Assembly: GCA_010909165.1 (NCBI GenBank) | Contig: VJWM01000044.1 | Coordinates: 62,001 to 126,000, forward strand | Source: Anthoceros angustus | Taxonomy: Eukaryota; Streptophyta; Anthocerotopsida; Anthocerotales; Anthocerotaceae | Direction of reading: 5' to 3' | DNA length: 64,000 nucleotides | In this document: one piece after another, positions 10,236 through 22,513 of the stretch | How the letters are laid out: every line of letters begins with the position of its first letter | How positions within the stretch are numbered: the stretch's first letter is position 1 | The notes under the pieces: model-generated | The model's input: only the letters and a program-made list of their open reading frames with translations | Told to the model about the DNA's origin: nothing | Databases searched by the model: none | Program-made: the position numbers and the translations under genes

Positions 10236-12103
10236 TCAGAGGTTGAGCACACCAGATCTGGCAGTCAGAGCTGGTGTGAAGAACTGGGCAACCCCAGCAG
10301 CTGCGGATTTGAGTCCGCTGTCGTAGCCACCTGACTGTGCAAAGTAAGCGCCGTTGAGGAAGAGATCGTTGTCCGAATGCCAGCTCCAGTTGTTCCCGCC
10401 GCCAACCTCACGCTTGGTCACCTGCCAGATCGATTGAGGAGCATTAGAGTTATGAAGTCACGCCAAGAAGCACACAAACAGGAGGACTGAAATCTGTGGC
10501 TCACCTGCTTAGCTCCACCGGCCACAAAGTGGTTGCCTTCGCTGAGAATGGTCGGATCTGCGCTTCCTCCAATTGCGTAGATGCCCCAACCATCGGGATA
10601 ATCGTTGTTGATGACGTGGAACTCGCCATGGCGGCAACGGGGCATCCTCTGCACCAGGTTGGGTCCGAAGGTGTTGTATGCAATGGTGACCTTCAAGATC
10701 TTGTCCGCGGTGAAAGCATCGCTGTGACCCAGAAGCATCACCTGCGAGGAGGAAGGCCCAGGCCAATTAAACATTGCGGAGAGGCCACGAGAAGGGAGCA
10801 AGCAAAAGCTTAAGCAAGAGCAAACACAAACACAAACCTTGTCGTGATCGGAGAAGTAGTTGTTGGAGATGGTGATAGCAGTGGAAGCGTGAATGACATC
10901 AATGAGACCGTCAGTGGCGTGCCTCAAAGTGCAGTGATCAATCCAAATGTGAGAACTTCCGAAGACACTGATAGCATCCCCATCAGAGCCACCTCGGTAG
11001 CCGGTGTGAGTGGTGGAGCTGATGACATTCCCGCTGTGGCCCGGAGCGCAGTTCTGAAAGGTGATGGACTCCACGATCACATGCGACACAAACTGGATGG
11101 TAAAGCAGGGCGCTCCGTTCCCCACAGTCACCTTCCTCCCGCGGCCGTCGATGGTCTTGTACCCCTGGATGATGAGCTCGTTGTCGAGCTTATAGTCGAA
11201 GTCCCCAGCGAAGATGATCCACAGCGGCTGAGGCTGGATGACGCCGTACCTGAGCGTCCCGGGGGCTGGGTTCACAGCGTCGTCCCCGCCGTCTGTGACC
11301 ACGTAGTAGGCACCGCCCTTCCCTCCCGCAGCATCAGACCCGAATCCGATGGCGCAGTCCGCAAGCTTCTGTCTGTCGGCCGCCCAGTTGGGTCCCAGCC
11401 AGCAGTTGTCGATGGGATTGCCCCTCCCGCCATAGCTACCGCCCAGGGGAGTGGAGGGCACCGGGGGGATCTTGGGCACGGAGGGAGTGTGAGGCACCGG
11501 GACATGAGGCTTCTTCTTGGGCAACTTCTTCTTCAACACGGGGACCTTCTTCTTCAACACCGGGACCTTCTTCTTCAACGCAGGGACCTTCTTGCTGCTC
11601 TTCTTCTCCGCCTCCGAGCTCTTCTTCTTCTTCGTCTTGGTCGTCTTCTTCTTGGAGTCGTCGCCGCCGCCGCTGCTCTTGGTCTTCTTCTTCTTCTTCT
11701 TCTTGTCCGTGGTCTTCTTCTCGTACGGGCTCTTCTTCTCCGCGGGCTTCTTGGACTTCTTCTTCTTCTGCAGCCGCTCCAGCGTCAACAGCCTCCGCCA
11801 CACCCCGGAGGTCCTGCATTGCATCAGGCGGTGAGAACAAGAAGCAGCTCCCGGATCGCCCACAAAAACCCACAACCCACGCACCCCCTCCCAATTCCCT
11901 CACCTCACGTCCTCATCCTGGTCGGCGACCTGAGTCCCGCTCCCGGACGCGACCTCCAGCTCCTCCCCGACGACATCCGCCTCGAGGTCCCCGAGCTCCT
12001 GCAGGGCGACCGCCCCGGGCAGCGCCCCGAGGCGCAGGCAGGAGGCGAGCAGCGAGAGCAGCAGCAGCGACCAGAGGGCGGTGAAGCACTTGACGCGCGC
12101 CAT
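10236..12103 (-). CDS. Secreted pectate lyase 1 with lysine-rich insert, 4 exons, 532 aa
   Basis: Exons: 12103-11904, 11813-10838, 10741-10505, 10421-10236 (1599 nt, phases consistent). A signal peptide covers about residues 1-30 (MARVKCFTALWSLLLLSLL). After intron 1 comes a segment with 42 lysines in residues 83-168, then a proline-valine-rich linker up to about 190. The catalytic PL1 parallel beta-helix begins at NPIDNCW (199-205). Visible hallmarks are [29 protein letters not shown] and the catalytic-arginine block RMPRCRHGEFHVINNDY. The enzyme cleaves de-esterified homogalacturonan by Ca-dependent beta-elimination in the cell wall. The basic insert is outside the usual family layout and could hold the enzyme on polyanionic pectin; this is inference. 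The frame through the lysine tract is fixed by the phase-2 junction at 11904/11813. The intron present at MPR|CR in the other two paralogues is absent here. Confidence 0.92.
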
Positions 12104-12415
12104 GGCGGGAGGCGGGGAGCGCGGGGTCGCAGAGCGGCAGGGCGGGGGACCGGGGGGCGCCGAGGTCACAGGTGCAGCATTGCGGCAAGCAAGCAGAGCG
12201 CAGGGCCGGCGAGAAGAGAATGGGAGCGGTGGAAGGATCGGCGCGCTCTTGTACCCACTCGAGATTGCACGGATTCCAAGCACCGAGGCCGAGGCCGAGG
12301 CCGAGGCGAGTGAGCTCAGGAGATGCGAGAAGGAGACGTCTCCAGCTGGAGACGAGACGGACAGAGTCGGCTGTTGCTTGTTGCAAGCTTGAGGAAGTGG
12401 GCAGTTGGGCGGGGG

Positions 12416-12425
12416 CATATAAAGG
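12416..12425. promoter_or_regulatory. Possible TATA element upstream of pectate lyase 1
   Basis: The plus strand reads CATATAAAGG, about 313 bp upstream of the pectate lyase 1 start codon. In the minus direction it reads CCTTTATATG, an acceptable but not ideal TATA box; in the plus direction it is closer to consensus. If used for the minus gene the 5' UTR would be near 280 nt. Confidence 0.35.
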
Positions 12426-13167
12426 GCCGGGCGCGGGATGGGAGCGGGCCCGCCCCGGCCCCGGCCCCGGCCCCCGGCCGCCGGGCTTGCTTAAATTATT
12501 TTAATTACTACCTGGGGTTCCCCTTGAGGTGCGTTACGGCCCCCCGCATGTCGCGCTCGTCAAGCATGAGGGCACCACGACCAGGCGTGGCGGAACGTGG
12601 CGGTGGCGCAACTCCGCTAACCTAATCTCGGTTTGCTCCACCGGTGACCGGCCCACCGGGTCGCGAGATTTGACTGGCGGGGGCGATCCCGATACCGCCT
12701 CCCACGCACGCTGCCCTCTCCTGTTCCTGTTGACGCTCCCTCTTCGCCTCGGTACCCATTTTGCGCTTGACCGCCTGGAAGGCCGCAGGCGACGAGGAAG
12801 AAGAGGAGCCATGTACATATGTACAAGAGTGTGAAGCGGGCCTGGGTAACCGCTTCCGCTGACACCTGCGCGCTTCCGGTACGCCCGGAAGCCCCCGTAA
12901 GTGAAGTCGCATCCTTGGACCCGAAAACAAGACCCGATGCCGATGCGGGCCTTGTACGGAAGGGCGCGCCACCGGGCCAGCCCGTGGCGCGAGTCCCGGT
13001 GACCGGATACCACCACATTTCGGGCGGGCAAGTTGGGCGGGACGGGATGAGCGGGCTTCGCGGCTTTGCCCCGGCCTGCCCGCCGCGCTTTCCGTTGTCA
13101 ACTGCCATAACTGTCTCTCCGCAAACGTCCAACGCATTTGGCGCTTCGCAGGCTCGGCGCATGGCTG

Positions 13168-13256
13168 CGGCTTGGCCTTGGCCTTGGGCTTGGGCTTGGG
13201 CTTGGGCTTGGGCTTGGGCTTGCGGCCTTGGGCTTTGAGCTTGGGGCTTGGGCAAA
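13168..13256. repeat. GGGCTT-type hexamer microsatellite
   Basis: Repeats of TTGGGC/TTGGCC run through this stretch with few interruptions, producing spurious proline-lysine-rich or alanine-tryptophan-rich frames on the two strands. Confidence 0.85.
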
Positions 13257-13833
13257 GCGCTTTGTTTGCGGTTGAATTATTGCCCGCCTTTCGCCTTTGG
13301 CTTTGAATTCCCTTGGCATGGCCATGGGCCCGCAGTCTGCAGCTAATAAAAGCCCGCATCCCGCCTTCTTCCCCTCTCATAAACGCCTGCTGTCACAACT
13401 CCATTAAATTGGATGGGATGTCATTGCCCTATTTATCCCGATCCCATTTCGCATTCTATGTATGTACGTATCTGACAACACCGTTGCTTTTCGACATTCT
13501 AGGGCCTATGATCGCCACTTGCTTCTTACTGGGCACTCGACTGTTCACTGTTATAGCACAGTGTGGCACCTGAGTTTTTAATAGGTACTTCAAACAATAT
13601 TTACAAACATGCATCAATCATGAACACTAAGCATTCATATTTTTTTAACTCCGCTCAAATCACTTGATTCATCCCGTCAAGCTCTGGCGGCACTCTCCTT
13701 CCATCTTTCCTAGTATGTATGTACAAAAACATGGTGGTGTAGATGCTCCTCGACATACTTATACTAATATCCCCTGTGGAACACATAATACCGGAACTGA
13801 AATTGGAGCTGGAACTGTCACCTTCTGGAAAAC

Positions 13834-13935
13834 GTAACACCAAAGCTGTCAGCTAGCTTATCGATGGACCCACTTCGGGCATGTGTAACACCGAAGCTGT
13901 CAGCTAGCTTATCGATGGACCCACTTCAGGCATGT
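13834..13935. repeat. 51-bp tandem duplication
   Basis: The unit beginning GTAACACC and ending near GGCATGTG occurs at 13834 and again at 13885 with only a few substitutions. A shorter core, roughly CCCACTTSAGGCATG followed by TGTGGTAC or GCGGTAC, recurs degenerately near 14128, 14231 and 14420. Confidence 0.85.
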
Positions 13936-15270
13936 GGTACTCGTTGTGTATATTCAAACTTCCGGCAAACCATGTTGCTCTTCTTCTCCCATGACTGTCC
14001 TTTATCTACTCCAAATGTTGTGTATGTCCTCGACGACTCTCTCTCCTTTAGTTCCATGGGGCGGACCACAATAGTTGCGCGGCTTGCTAGTAACACAAGA
14101 ACATCGTACCTAGTCTTAATGAACTGGCCCACTGGAGGCATACGGTACTGTGAGGTTCACGTTGTCCTCGTTGCGCCGCCTGCTTGCTTGCTAGTAGTAC
14201 AGGTCTAGTCTTAATTACACGGATCAACGGCCCCACTTGAGGCATGCGGTACTAGGAGCTTCATGTTGCCTATGTCCTTTGATCAGTTAGACCGGTGTGT
14301 ACTTTACCTGCAGAACATAATGCTTGAGCCGCCGTTCCGTTCAAGAACATAATAGCTGCAAGAGCTGCGCCATCTTGTAACATCGCCTTCAATCGTGACA
14401 GAAATCCGTATTCCTCGGCCCCACTTCACGGTACGTGTAATCCGTATTCTGCGGCCCACTTCAAGTGTGTGTATTATTTAGAGCTTCACGTTCTTCATGT
14501 ACTTCGTTTGATTCACTCTGCATTTCAAACTTGAGAAATTAAGTTAAATTCAATGCATTGTACATAATTATGTGCTAGCTGGACATGATGTTGAGGCTTC
14601 CTACATTTTGAAACATTCTTGATCCCATGTCATCCAGTCCTAGCATACTCGTCACATTGTTACTTACCTTATTATGTACATGTAAGGTACTTTGCAGTCT
14701 TGTCCCTGCTCTTTGAAGGATTATTCATACTCGTCATACTCTTTGCTACTTTATTATATGTAAGGTACAATATTTGCATACTTGTCCTTGCTCTTTGAAC
14801 GATGACCTGATTCAAACTTGTGCGAACAGATGCATCTGCCATGATGTGATGTTCGGCATGCTAGCTCCGTGCTAAGTTACGAACCCAACTGCCTATAACA
14901 ATCAATTCTCTTACACTAAGTACTTGAAGTGAGATGTTACTTGCATGAAATATTGATGGTTTATGCATGTCATTGACTTTTGTTTTCCCGAATATAGAGT
15001 TTCCTGCCCCTGCCCCTACCCCCGTCTCTGGTTGCATTGGAATATCATTTTGTAGTTGTAGTTGTATAGCAACATTCTTTGATACACAAGCATGTAAAAA
15101 ATCTCCTGAAATAATAATAATATTTTTATATTTTAAAATATCTCATATTTACAAGCAAGCAAGCGACTTGAGTAGACTTTGGTAGTGTAAACACAAGCCA
15201 TTTGCATATTCCAAAACCCTTAAAAATACGGTGGTATGCTCCAAAGAGATCTAGATACATAGAGTATCCG

Positions 15271-15300
15271 GCGAAGAGGGAAGAGGGAAGAGGGAAGAGT
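15271..15300. repeat. GGAAGAG short tandem repeat
   Basis: Four near-perfect heptamer units GAAGAGG occur in a row. Confidence 0.8.
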
Positions 15301-16100
15301 AGGCAAGGCAGGGAGCAGACACGCAGGCATAGGCAGGCAGGATCCAAAGATACAACTAGTCCACCTACCCTAGCCTACCCCCGAGACAAGACAAGATACG
15401 TGAGCCCAAGATACAACTGTCCCAAATCCATATCCTCGGAGCACACCCTTCCATTGAATGCGGTTGAAGTCCAAACCGTCTCCAAAGGACAAGAGTGGAG
15501 TGGTGCCTGCCCCGAGGCCAATCACTGCAAGCTGCACTGCAGTCTGCTAGTCTACTATGCGATTCTGCTACATCCGCAATGTGAAAACAAGTCCGCCTCA
15601 TCACCACACATGTCACTTGTGGGACTGGAGTGGACTGACCGGCCACATTCGCCCGCATCCCAAGTCCCAAGTACATAGGCAGAAGAAGACTACCACCCCA
15701 AATGCCGATAACGAACGCTCTACAACTGGAATTTGGGCCCACTGCACGCTGCACTCTCCACTCTGCGCTGGTAATGGAGTTTAGGCTGCTGCCAGTGGCA
15801 GTAGGGGGTAGGACGGGGTAGGTGAAAAAGAAGGAGGTCCGGGAGTCCGGGTGCCGGAATCGCAACACGCCTCTGGCTCACGTCCCACGTCCTTGAAAGG
15901 CGCGGGCAGCGGGGAGCGGGGAGCGGGGGGCGGGAGGGGGAGGAGGAGCCCCATCTCCCATCTCCCATCTCCGACTCCGAGCCCAAAGGCGGAAAAGGAA
16001 AGGGGACGACGAGTTGCATGCGTTTGCTGGGCCCTGTTCTGGAGAGGCCTGGGCCACTTCCCACGCCGATGGCAGATGGCAGATGGCGGTGTCGGCACAG

Positions 16101-16101
16101 C

Positions 16102-16168
<67 letters not shown>
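16101..16168. repeat. CACAGG hexamer microsatellite
   Basis: About eleven uninterrupted CACAGG/GGCACA hexamers. Open frames crossing it encode Ala-Gln, Thr-Gly or His-Arg dipeptide repeats and are artefacts. Confidence 0.95.
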
Positions 16169-16172
<4 letters not shown>

Positions 16173-16266
16173 GACGTGGGACGCTGCTCCTGGGTCGTGC
16201 AACAGTGCAGCAGGCCGCTGCACCTGCTCCTGCTCCTGCTCCCCCACATGCCACATGCTGCTGGCC

Positions 16267-16365
16267 TATCCCCATGCCCATGCCCTACTGCCCCAATGCC
16301 CCGCTGCCCTACTGCCCTGCTGCCCTACTGCCCTACTGCCCTGCTACCCTGCTGCCCTACTGCCC
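16267..16365. repeat. GCCCTACT / GCCCTGCT octamer repeat
   Basis: An 8-bp unit GCCCTACT, alternating with GCCCTGCT, is repeated about ten times with minor variants. Confidence 0.85.
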
Positions 16366-16444
16366 GGAGCCCCGGGCCTGCTCCTGCCCCGTTACCAAAA
16401 AACACCAAGGGAAAGGGGAGGGCCGGGACCGGGCAGCAGGGCCG

Positions 16445-16478
16445 GGCAGCGCAGGGCAGGGCAGGGCAGGGCAGGGCG
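16445..16478. repeat. GCAGG pentamer repeat
   Basis: Five or six GCAGG units in a row, close to the preceding two microsatellites. Confidence 0.8.
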
Positions 16479-18366
16479 GATGCGCAGCCTCGGATGCCAT
16501 CATGGATCCATCCATCCCCCCATCATGCCCACTTCCAACTGCCATTCCGTTATGACTTCACACGGACGACGAAAACGAAGCGTCCCGGCCCGGCCCCAAC
16601 CCATTATTACCGATGCCAATATACGCTTCATTTTCCTCCTTTCGCTCCGCCTATATTCTTGCGACCAAAGCTTCCGCCCGGCTTTCTTGCCTCCCAGCAT
16701 GTGCAAACGGGTGTCAGAAAGCCTATCTATGCACACACACACACGAGCCTATATACCTTGGAAACCAAAGCCTGTCTCTGCCATGGTATCTGCCAACAAA
16801 TGCACACAGTCTCTGTCACTTACTCTGCCTTCTCTTTTCTGCCAGGGCGCAGCTCCTCGATGTTGCTACCTTTCCTGTGCTTTCCTTGCCCCTTTTTTGT
16901 GAGATGCACGTTCTAAAGGTAACCCCCGCTGCCCGCAGTCACTGGCCTCCACAGGATAAGTGTTGCACTATGGAGGGACGCTATTCCCGTACTGGCTAAC
17001 ACTTCTATGGAACAAAGATGCTTCCAACCTCCCTTTTCCCCTTGTGATAGGCCCCGCCATACCCTTCTCTCTGCTTTGGAGCATCTTCGGATTAGCCCGC
17101 TTGTTCATCGGCACCAATATGGGACACCTTTTCTGCCATTGGAAAACAAGACAAGCTACTCTTCAATACGGAACACCTCTTTTGGCATTGGAAACTGAAC
17201 AAGCCATCTTTGAAGAACACTCCCTTTCACTTCATCACCTGCTCTAGGGTCTAGGTGTTATGATATCCTGCTATCTTGACATCACGTATTCAAACAGAAC
17301 GCTGCTTCGGCACGCTTACCGTTCTCCAGTCTTGCCAAGTCCGTTTTCTACACGCCAACGAGATGTGTGCGCAAGACGTTGTACAATTATCATCTGCTCT
17401 TTCCATACTCATGCCGCCTAGGCCAAACTTGACTGCATGAGAGTCCGGCACTCTCAAGAGTCCGCCGACTTTTGGTCCCACGCTGCCTTTGTCTGCCTTT
17501 CACAAACTTTTTCCCTCACCAGTTTCGAGCTGCTGCACTTTAGGCTTTCTTGGCCACACATAAGCCATTCCTTTGGCAAAAGCGAATTGCAGCACACCAG
17601 TGCACATGTGCAATGCCAGCAAATCACATGATCGTGCATTGCTTCGATTTGGGAGCGGAATTTGGACCCACAGAAATAGTCGCATTTCCATAGGCTGCCA
17701 AAGCCTACATGCTTAACAGCCTCCCCTGTCTTCCATGCTTTGCCGTGCTCACCAGCGACCTTCCAGGCTGCTGTCAGTAGATGCTCTCCAGTTGAAAGAA
17801 AAACAGGGCATTCGCTGTTTCACAACAATCTCGTTGATGCCAGGAACCAGCTACACGCTACACAGGGCAAAGGCGACCCCATGTTGCAACTGTATGCCGT
17901 CTCAACGTGAGAGTAATTAATCGGAGTAAAACGGAAATTTTTGACGCAGCGATGGATGTCCTTTGTGCCCACCATGGCGCGCCATCGTTCCGGAGCTTAT
18001 CCGTTCTGGCTTCCCACGCATGCCCTTGGATCTTGAACTTCGGAAACGGGAAGCGAAGGCCTCATTCGGTAACTTTCGACCTTCCGCCTGCACAATCGGG
18101 TGATTTCCGATCAATCGTCACAAATTCTTGGCCTTCCTATCCTTCTGCTTCTGGGACTGTTTCTTGGTCAGCTCGGTTCTGGGTGTGCGATCCTTCTAAT
18201 CAAGCTCACTGCATGGCGAATCTAACTGGTTGTTGCAATCCAAACTCCTCCTGCTGGAACCCCAGCAGCACATCAGGTCCAAGCTACGGCCTTGCCGGGG
18301 GACACTGGTGGTGGGGTTCGGGTGAAATCTCAGCTTCACCGGTCGTAGAATCTTAGATCCCTCAGG

Positions 18367-21300
18367 ATGGATGCCCGGCCGGGATGCAGCTACTGTGGTT
18401 GTCTACCGCACTCCACCATCGTCACCGTGGAAGGTGCATTGCGGACTGCGGGGTCGGAGGGGCGCACTCCTGTAATCGTATATTATGAAGCCCGCTGGAC
18501 CAGGACCAGACGCCGGATCTTGCAAGGGGTCACATTGCTGCTGCTCTTCATCTTTGCATCGCTGGCCATCAACAGTCAGTCCCACACAGAGTCCAACGCC
18601 TTGCCCTACCAAGGTCTTACTTTGACGGTGGATGCCAAACATGCAGGCCGAGCCATTCCTTCTACATTATTTGGTGTCTTCTTTGAGGTTAGTTCACAAT
18701 GCTGCATGCTCTCCTGACAAGAGTCCACTTCTGAATTGTCCATTTCCAAGCGCATGTTGTCAGCTCCATGTCAACCCCGTGCTATGAATTCTGCGATCAG
18801 GAAATAAATCATGCTGGAGCTGGTGGCATCTGGGCTGAGCTTGTAAGCAATCGCGGTAATGCCATGAGCTCCGTCCATGTTCTTCTTGTTGCACACTCCT
18901 CATTGGCTCCTTGACCCACATTCTTTTCCTTGTGCATTTTTGTATATGAAAAGGCTTCGAGGCAGGTGGTCCAAGCACTCCATCTAACATAGCTCCCTGG
19001 TACCCGGTTGGGGATGGAACAAAAGTAGCGTTAGCGACTGAAAGGGCATCATGCTTCGAACGCAACCCGGTGGCATTGCGAATTGATATCCTATGCAGCA
19101 GAGTTGGCTCAAACATGTGCCCTGAAGGTGGAGCAGGTGTCGCAAACCCAGGGTTTTGGGGCATGGTACGACCACCTGTTCATTGTGCTTACTGCCATGT
19201 TCACAATCTTGAGCTTCTGATAAAGAGCTTGCCACTTAGGACATATTTGCCGGCAACAAATACAGAGTTGTCCTTTGGCTGCTCTCCAAAGCTGCTGTCA
19301 GCCTGTCCATTGCTTTCACCTCGTCCAATGGGCTACAGACTCTAGCACAGGAGGACCTCGTGTAAGTCACTCATTTTTACTTTTCTCGTTCTGTGCAAAA
19401 TATAAGTCACTGATGGTGGCTGGCATACATCAGTTCCACAGTGTTCCTAGTGTGGTGTTTATTTCGGAGTATCTAATACTTGTTCGTGAACGGTGTATAG
19501 TGTGGGCAGCTCAACAGCAAGCAAATGGAATAGGCACGAACTTACTCTAACAGCTTCAGCAACTGACCATGAAGCGAGGCTTGTCGTGCTTAGTAGTGAC
19601 GAAGGAACTTTTTGGCTGGATCAAGTCTCAGCCATGCCCGTTAACACCTACAAGGTTGGAGTTGTCTGATTCCAGCTCTTAGCATCTGTAATTCTAGAAT
19701 AGCTCAGAGTGGTCATGAAGTGTAGGCAGCACTTGTGTAAAGAGACAGACACTTCCACCCCTTCCACACCCCTTCCACTGACACTTTCTGTCTTGGCAGG
19801 GACATGGTTTTCGGAAGGAACTTGCTGTGATGCTTGAAGATTTAAATCCTGGCTTTTTTCGATTTCCAGGTGTTGCAAATGACACCATCCTTCTTACTGA
19901 GGTGTCTTCTAACTTGTCAACCATGAAGTGATCAAGTGAAACACCTTCTAATCGAAGCTTGCACTGTGGCACCAGGTGGGTGTTATGTCGAAGGAGGTAG
20001 ACTAATAAATGCTTGGCGCTGGCGGGAAACCGTGGGACCCTGGCAAGAAAGACCTGGCCACTTTGGAGATGTGTGGAATTACTGGTCAGACGATGGGCTT
20101 GGGTACTTTGAGTATTTGCAGGTATTCCCGGTGACACCCAGGAAGTTGGGACACATATCTTGACCAGTTAGTGTGCCTAGTTATCTATTCTCGGCAGGGT
20201 TGCAACTTTCTATCACATGCTTGACATACTCCGTTCCTGCAGCTAGCAGAGGACTTAGGTGCCTCACCGGTTTGGGTTCTCAACAGCGGTATTGTCCCTT
20301 CACCCGGAATGATGAATGTGGCAAAGACTGCTCGACAATGCCAGCGGTTCGGATGTCACTGATGCCTTGCATTTGCAGGTATCAGTCATGGCGATGAGGT
20401 TCCAACGTCACTCATAGCGCCGTTCATCGAGGTATTAGTTTCGTGTTCTCCTCTTTCGCCGTGAACATTTGGGAGCAGACCAATCAAGTTTCCTGTCTGT
20501 CTAACCAGGACACACTTGATGGAATTGAGTTTGCGAGAGGAGCTGTGACCAGTCAATGGGGTTCGTTACGTGCATCTATGGGTCATCCAGACCCGTTTCC
20601 ACTTCACCATATTGCGATAGGCAATGAGGATTGTGGCAGGCTCAACTATCGAGGTGAATCCGTTGACCTATTCTCGGCGTATGTCATGTTTTGATGTTTG
20701 AGTAATAATTTTCGGGGTTAACGAGACACACCATTCTTAGGCAACTACCTGGAGTTCTATAGAGCTATCAAGGCCAAATATCCGGATATTGGCCTGATTT
20801 CCAACTGCGATGCCACTTCAAAACCTCTGGACCATCCTGCCGATCTGTATGACTTTCATGTAAAGGAGTTACCCCTTCTGGCTGCTGCATTGTTACATAT
20901 CTGTCAGCCTCTAATACGCACGGGTTTACGGCCAGGTGTATACATCTGCGAGTAATTTATTTACCATGACTCATCAATTCGATCATACCTCGAGAGTAGG
21001 ACCTAAGGTACTGGGCCAACAATGATTGTTATGTGATGAAGCATTGCCTCTTGACGAGGTCACTTGGCACGAGCCTTACGGTGTGCATGGTACATACAAC
21101 GCAGGTATTTGTTAGTGAGTATGCTGTCGTTGGGGAGGATTCTGGGACGGGCACCTTACGAGCAGCCCTTGCAGAAGCAGCATTTATGATAGGGTTGGAG
21201 CTAAACAGGTCAGTCAGAAAGCTGCAAACGCTAAAGGTGTCAGGAGAACATGCAGTGGGCTAATAATGGTAAGAAACTTACTTTTCCATGCTTCCATGCC

Positions 21301-22161
21301 TTGCAGTGATGTTGTGGAGATGGCAAGCTATGCACCTCTGTTTGTAAATGATCATGACAGGAGGTACCCTTGAAACTCAAACGTTCAGTTACACTCCTTT
21401 GGTTGTAAGAACTGGTTAATTCTATCTGTAGTTCCACATATATGTCAAGTTTGGTTGTCTTCAGAATTGCTTCACTTGCCAATATGACTACAGGTGGAAT
21501 CCAGATGCCATTGTTTTCAACTCTTGGCAGCAATATGGTACTCCTAGCTATTGGGTGCAGCAACTGTTCCGGCATTCAAATGGAGCACAGCTGCTTCCGT
21601 TTTCTTTGGAAGCAGGGGCTACCAGCAGTGGAGCGTCAGCCATTGTGGGCTCAGTTGTTCGAAGGCATAGTGTTCGAGATCTAACAGATTTTCTAGTAAT
21701 AAAGGTAAGCTCGCTTTCTACCGAGTAGATTGACCGACTTGTTATGTTGTTTAAACATCTTACATCGTCTGTTGGCATGCAGATTGTCAACTTTGGGAAG
21801 GATGTCTTGCCAATTCGTATAGAGGTTGAAAATTTGCAGACTCACGGGTTGCTCTCAGCTGCCTCAACTGTGACTATTCTTTCCTCAGGGGATGTCATGG
21901 ATGAGAACTCCTTCAGAGAGCCAGACAAGGTAGAAAGCGAGTGACTTAAGCCATCAATATAAGAGCTCGGATCTGGTGTTTGCACGTTACTTGAAGCCTT
22001 CGTGCTTTGTTATGCAGGTCGCGCCACAACAAAGCAAGATCGCTAATCTGAGTACAGAGACGGAATGGCTTCTGCCCGCACATTCCTTCTTTACCCTAGA
22101 TTTGCAATTGAGCAATCTCTTATGTGTGAATTCAACCGAGGAAGTTGTGACAGGAGGATAG
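18367..22161 (+). CDS. GH51 alpha-L-arabinofuranosidase, 17 exons, 722 aa
   Basis: Exons: 18367-18687, 18801-18855, 18954-19165, 19240-19361, 19510-19654, 19800-19869, 19976-20121, 20243-20288, 20379-20431, 20509-20653, 20741-20859, 20936-21007, 21105-21208, 21307-21363, 21494-21704, 21783-21929, 22018-22161 (2169 nt, all phases match). The N terminus has a hydrophobic segment (about 59-75, GVTLLLLFIFASLAI) that could be a signal anchor. Family blocks follow in order: LFGVFFEEINHAG, a carbohydrate-binding-like region (GFEAGG to WLDQVS), RFPGGCYVEG, LGASPVWVLNSG, the acid/base Glu430 in AIGNEDC, and the nucleophile Glu507 in VSEYAV. The C-terminal beta domain ends LLPAHSFFTLDL. The enzyme removes terminal L-arabinofuranose from arabinan, arabinoxylan or arabinogalactan in the wall. 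It is longer than usual at the N terminus because about 60 residues precede the hydrophobic segment; an internal Met may be used instead, but none lies close to that segment. Confidence 0.93.
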
Positions 22162-22513
22162 GCTGGCCTGTGAAGCTAATTTTGGTTTTCACACTGGTAA
22201 CCTCCCGCCGAGGTCTCAAGTTCTCAACTTTCCGGGCGTCCAATAACTGGTAACGGTTGGTAATTTATCCCTTCTTTAGATAGTGAGCAAGCTCTCATTT
22301 CTGAGGAGGTCCTCAACAGCGTTTTCTAGTTGTTTGTGAAACGGACACCATTGAATTGTGTCCATAGCTGCACATTTGTTGACGCAAGGGAAGAAATTTC
22401 CAATAGCCGTCCATCCGATGCCACTGGTGGGGCTACTGTACAATTTCAATGCACTGGATCCGTGTGATTATTATAAACTAGTTGAGATCACTTAACAATC
22501 GAGTGTACACAGA

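Larger units (their letters stand above)
12430..18366. other. Large intergenic region rich in simple and tandem repeats
   Basis: No gene could be supported in about 6 kb between pectate lyase 1 and the arabinofuranosidase. The many long frames at 12.5-13.4 kb and 15.3-16.9 kb come from GC-rich low-complexity sequence and give repetitive peptides in several frames at once. The stretch 13.4-15.2 kb is AT-richer and holds degenerate repeats. The last few hundred bases before 18367 are probably promoter and 5' UTR of the arabinofuranosidase. Confidence 0.6.

Noticed and set aside
10844-12313. 489-codon plus-strand frame
   Set aside because: It is the antisense shadow of pectate lyase 1, whose motifs and splice sites are clear on the minus strand.
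12530-13380. Overlapping long frames on both strands
   Set aside because: High GC content and the TTGGGC repeat keep stops rare; the peptides are low-complexity and unrelated to known proteins.
15781-16916. Several long frames on both strands (up to 300 codons)
   Set aside because: They translate hexamer and octamer microsatellites into Ala-Gln, Thr-Gly, His-Arg or Cys-Ala repeats in every frame, with no domain or splice context.
17907-18356. 149-codon frame just before the arabinofuranosidase
   Set aside because: No family match, ends 10 bp before the better start, and sits where a 5' UTR is expected. An upstream ORF remains possible.
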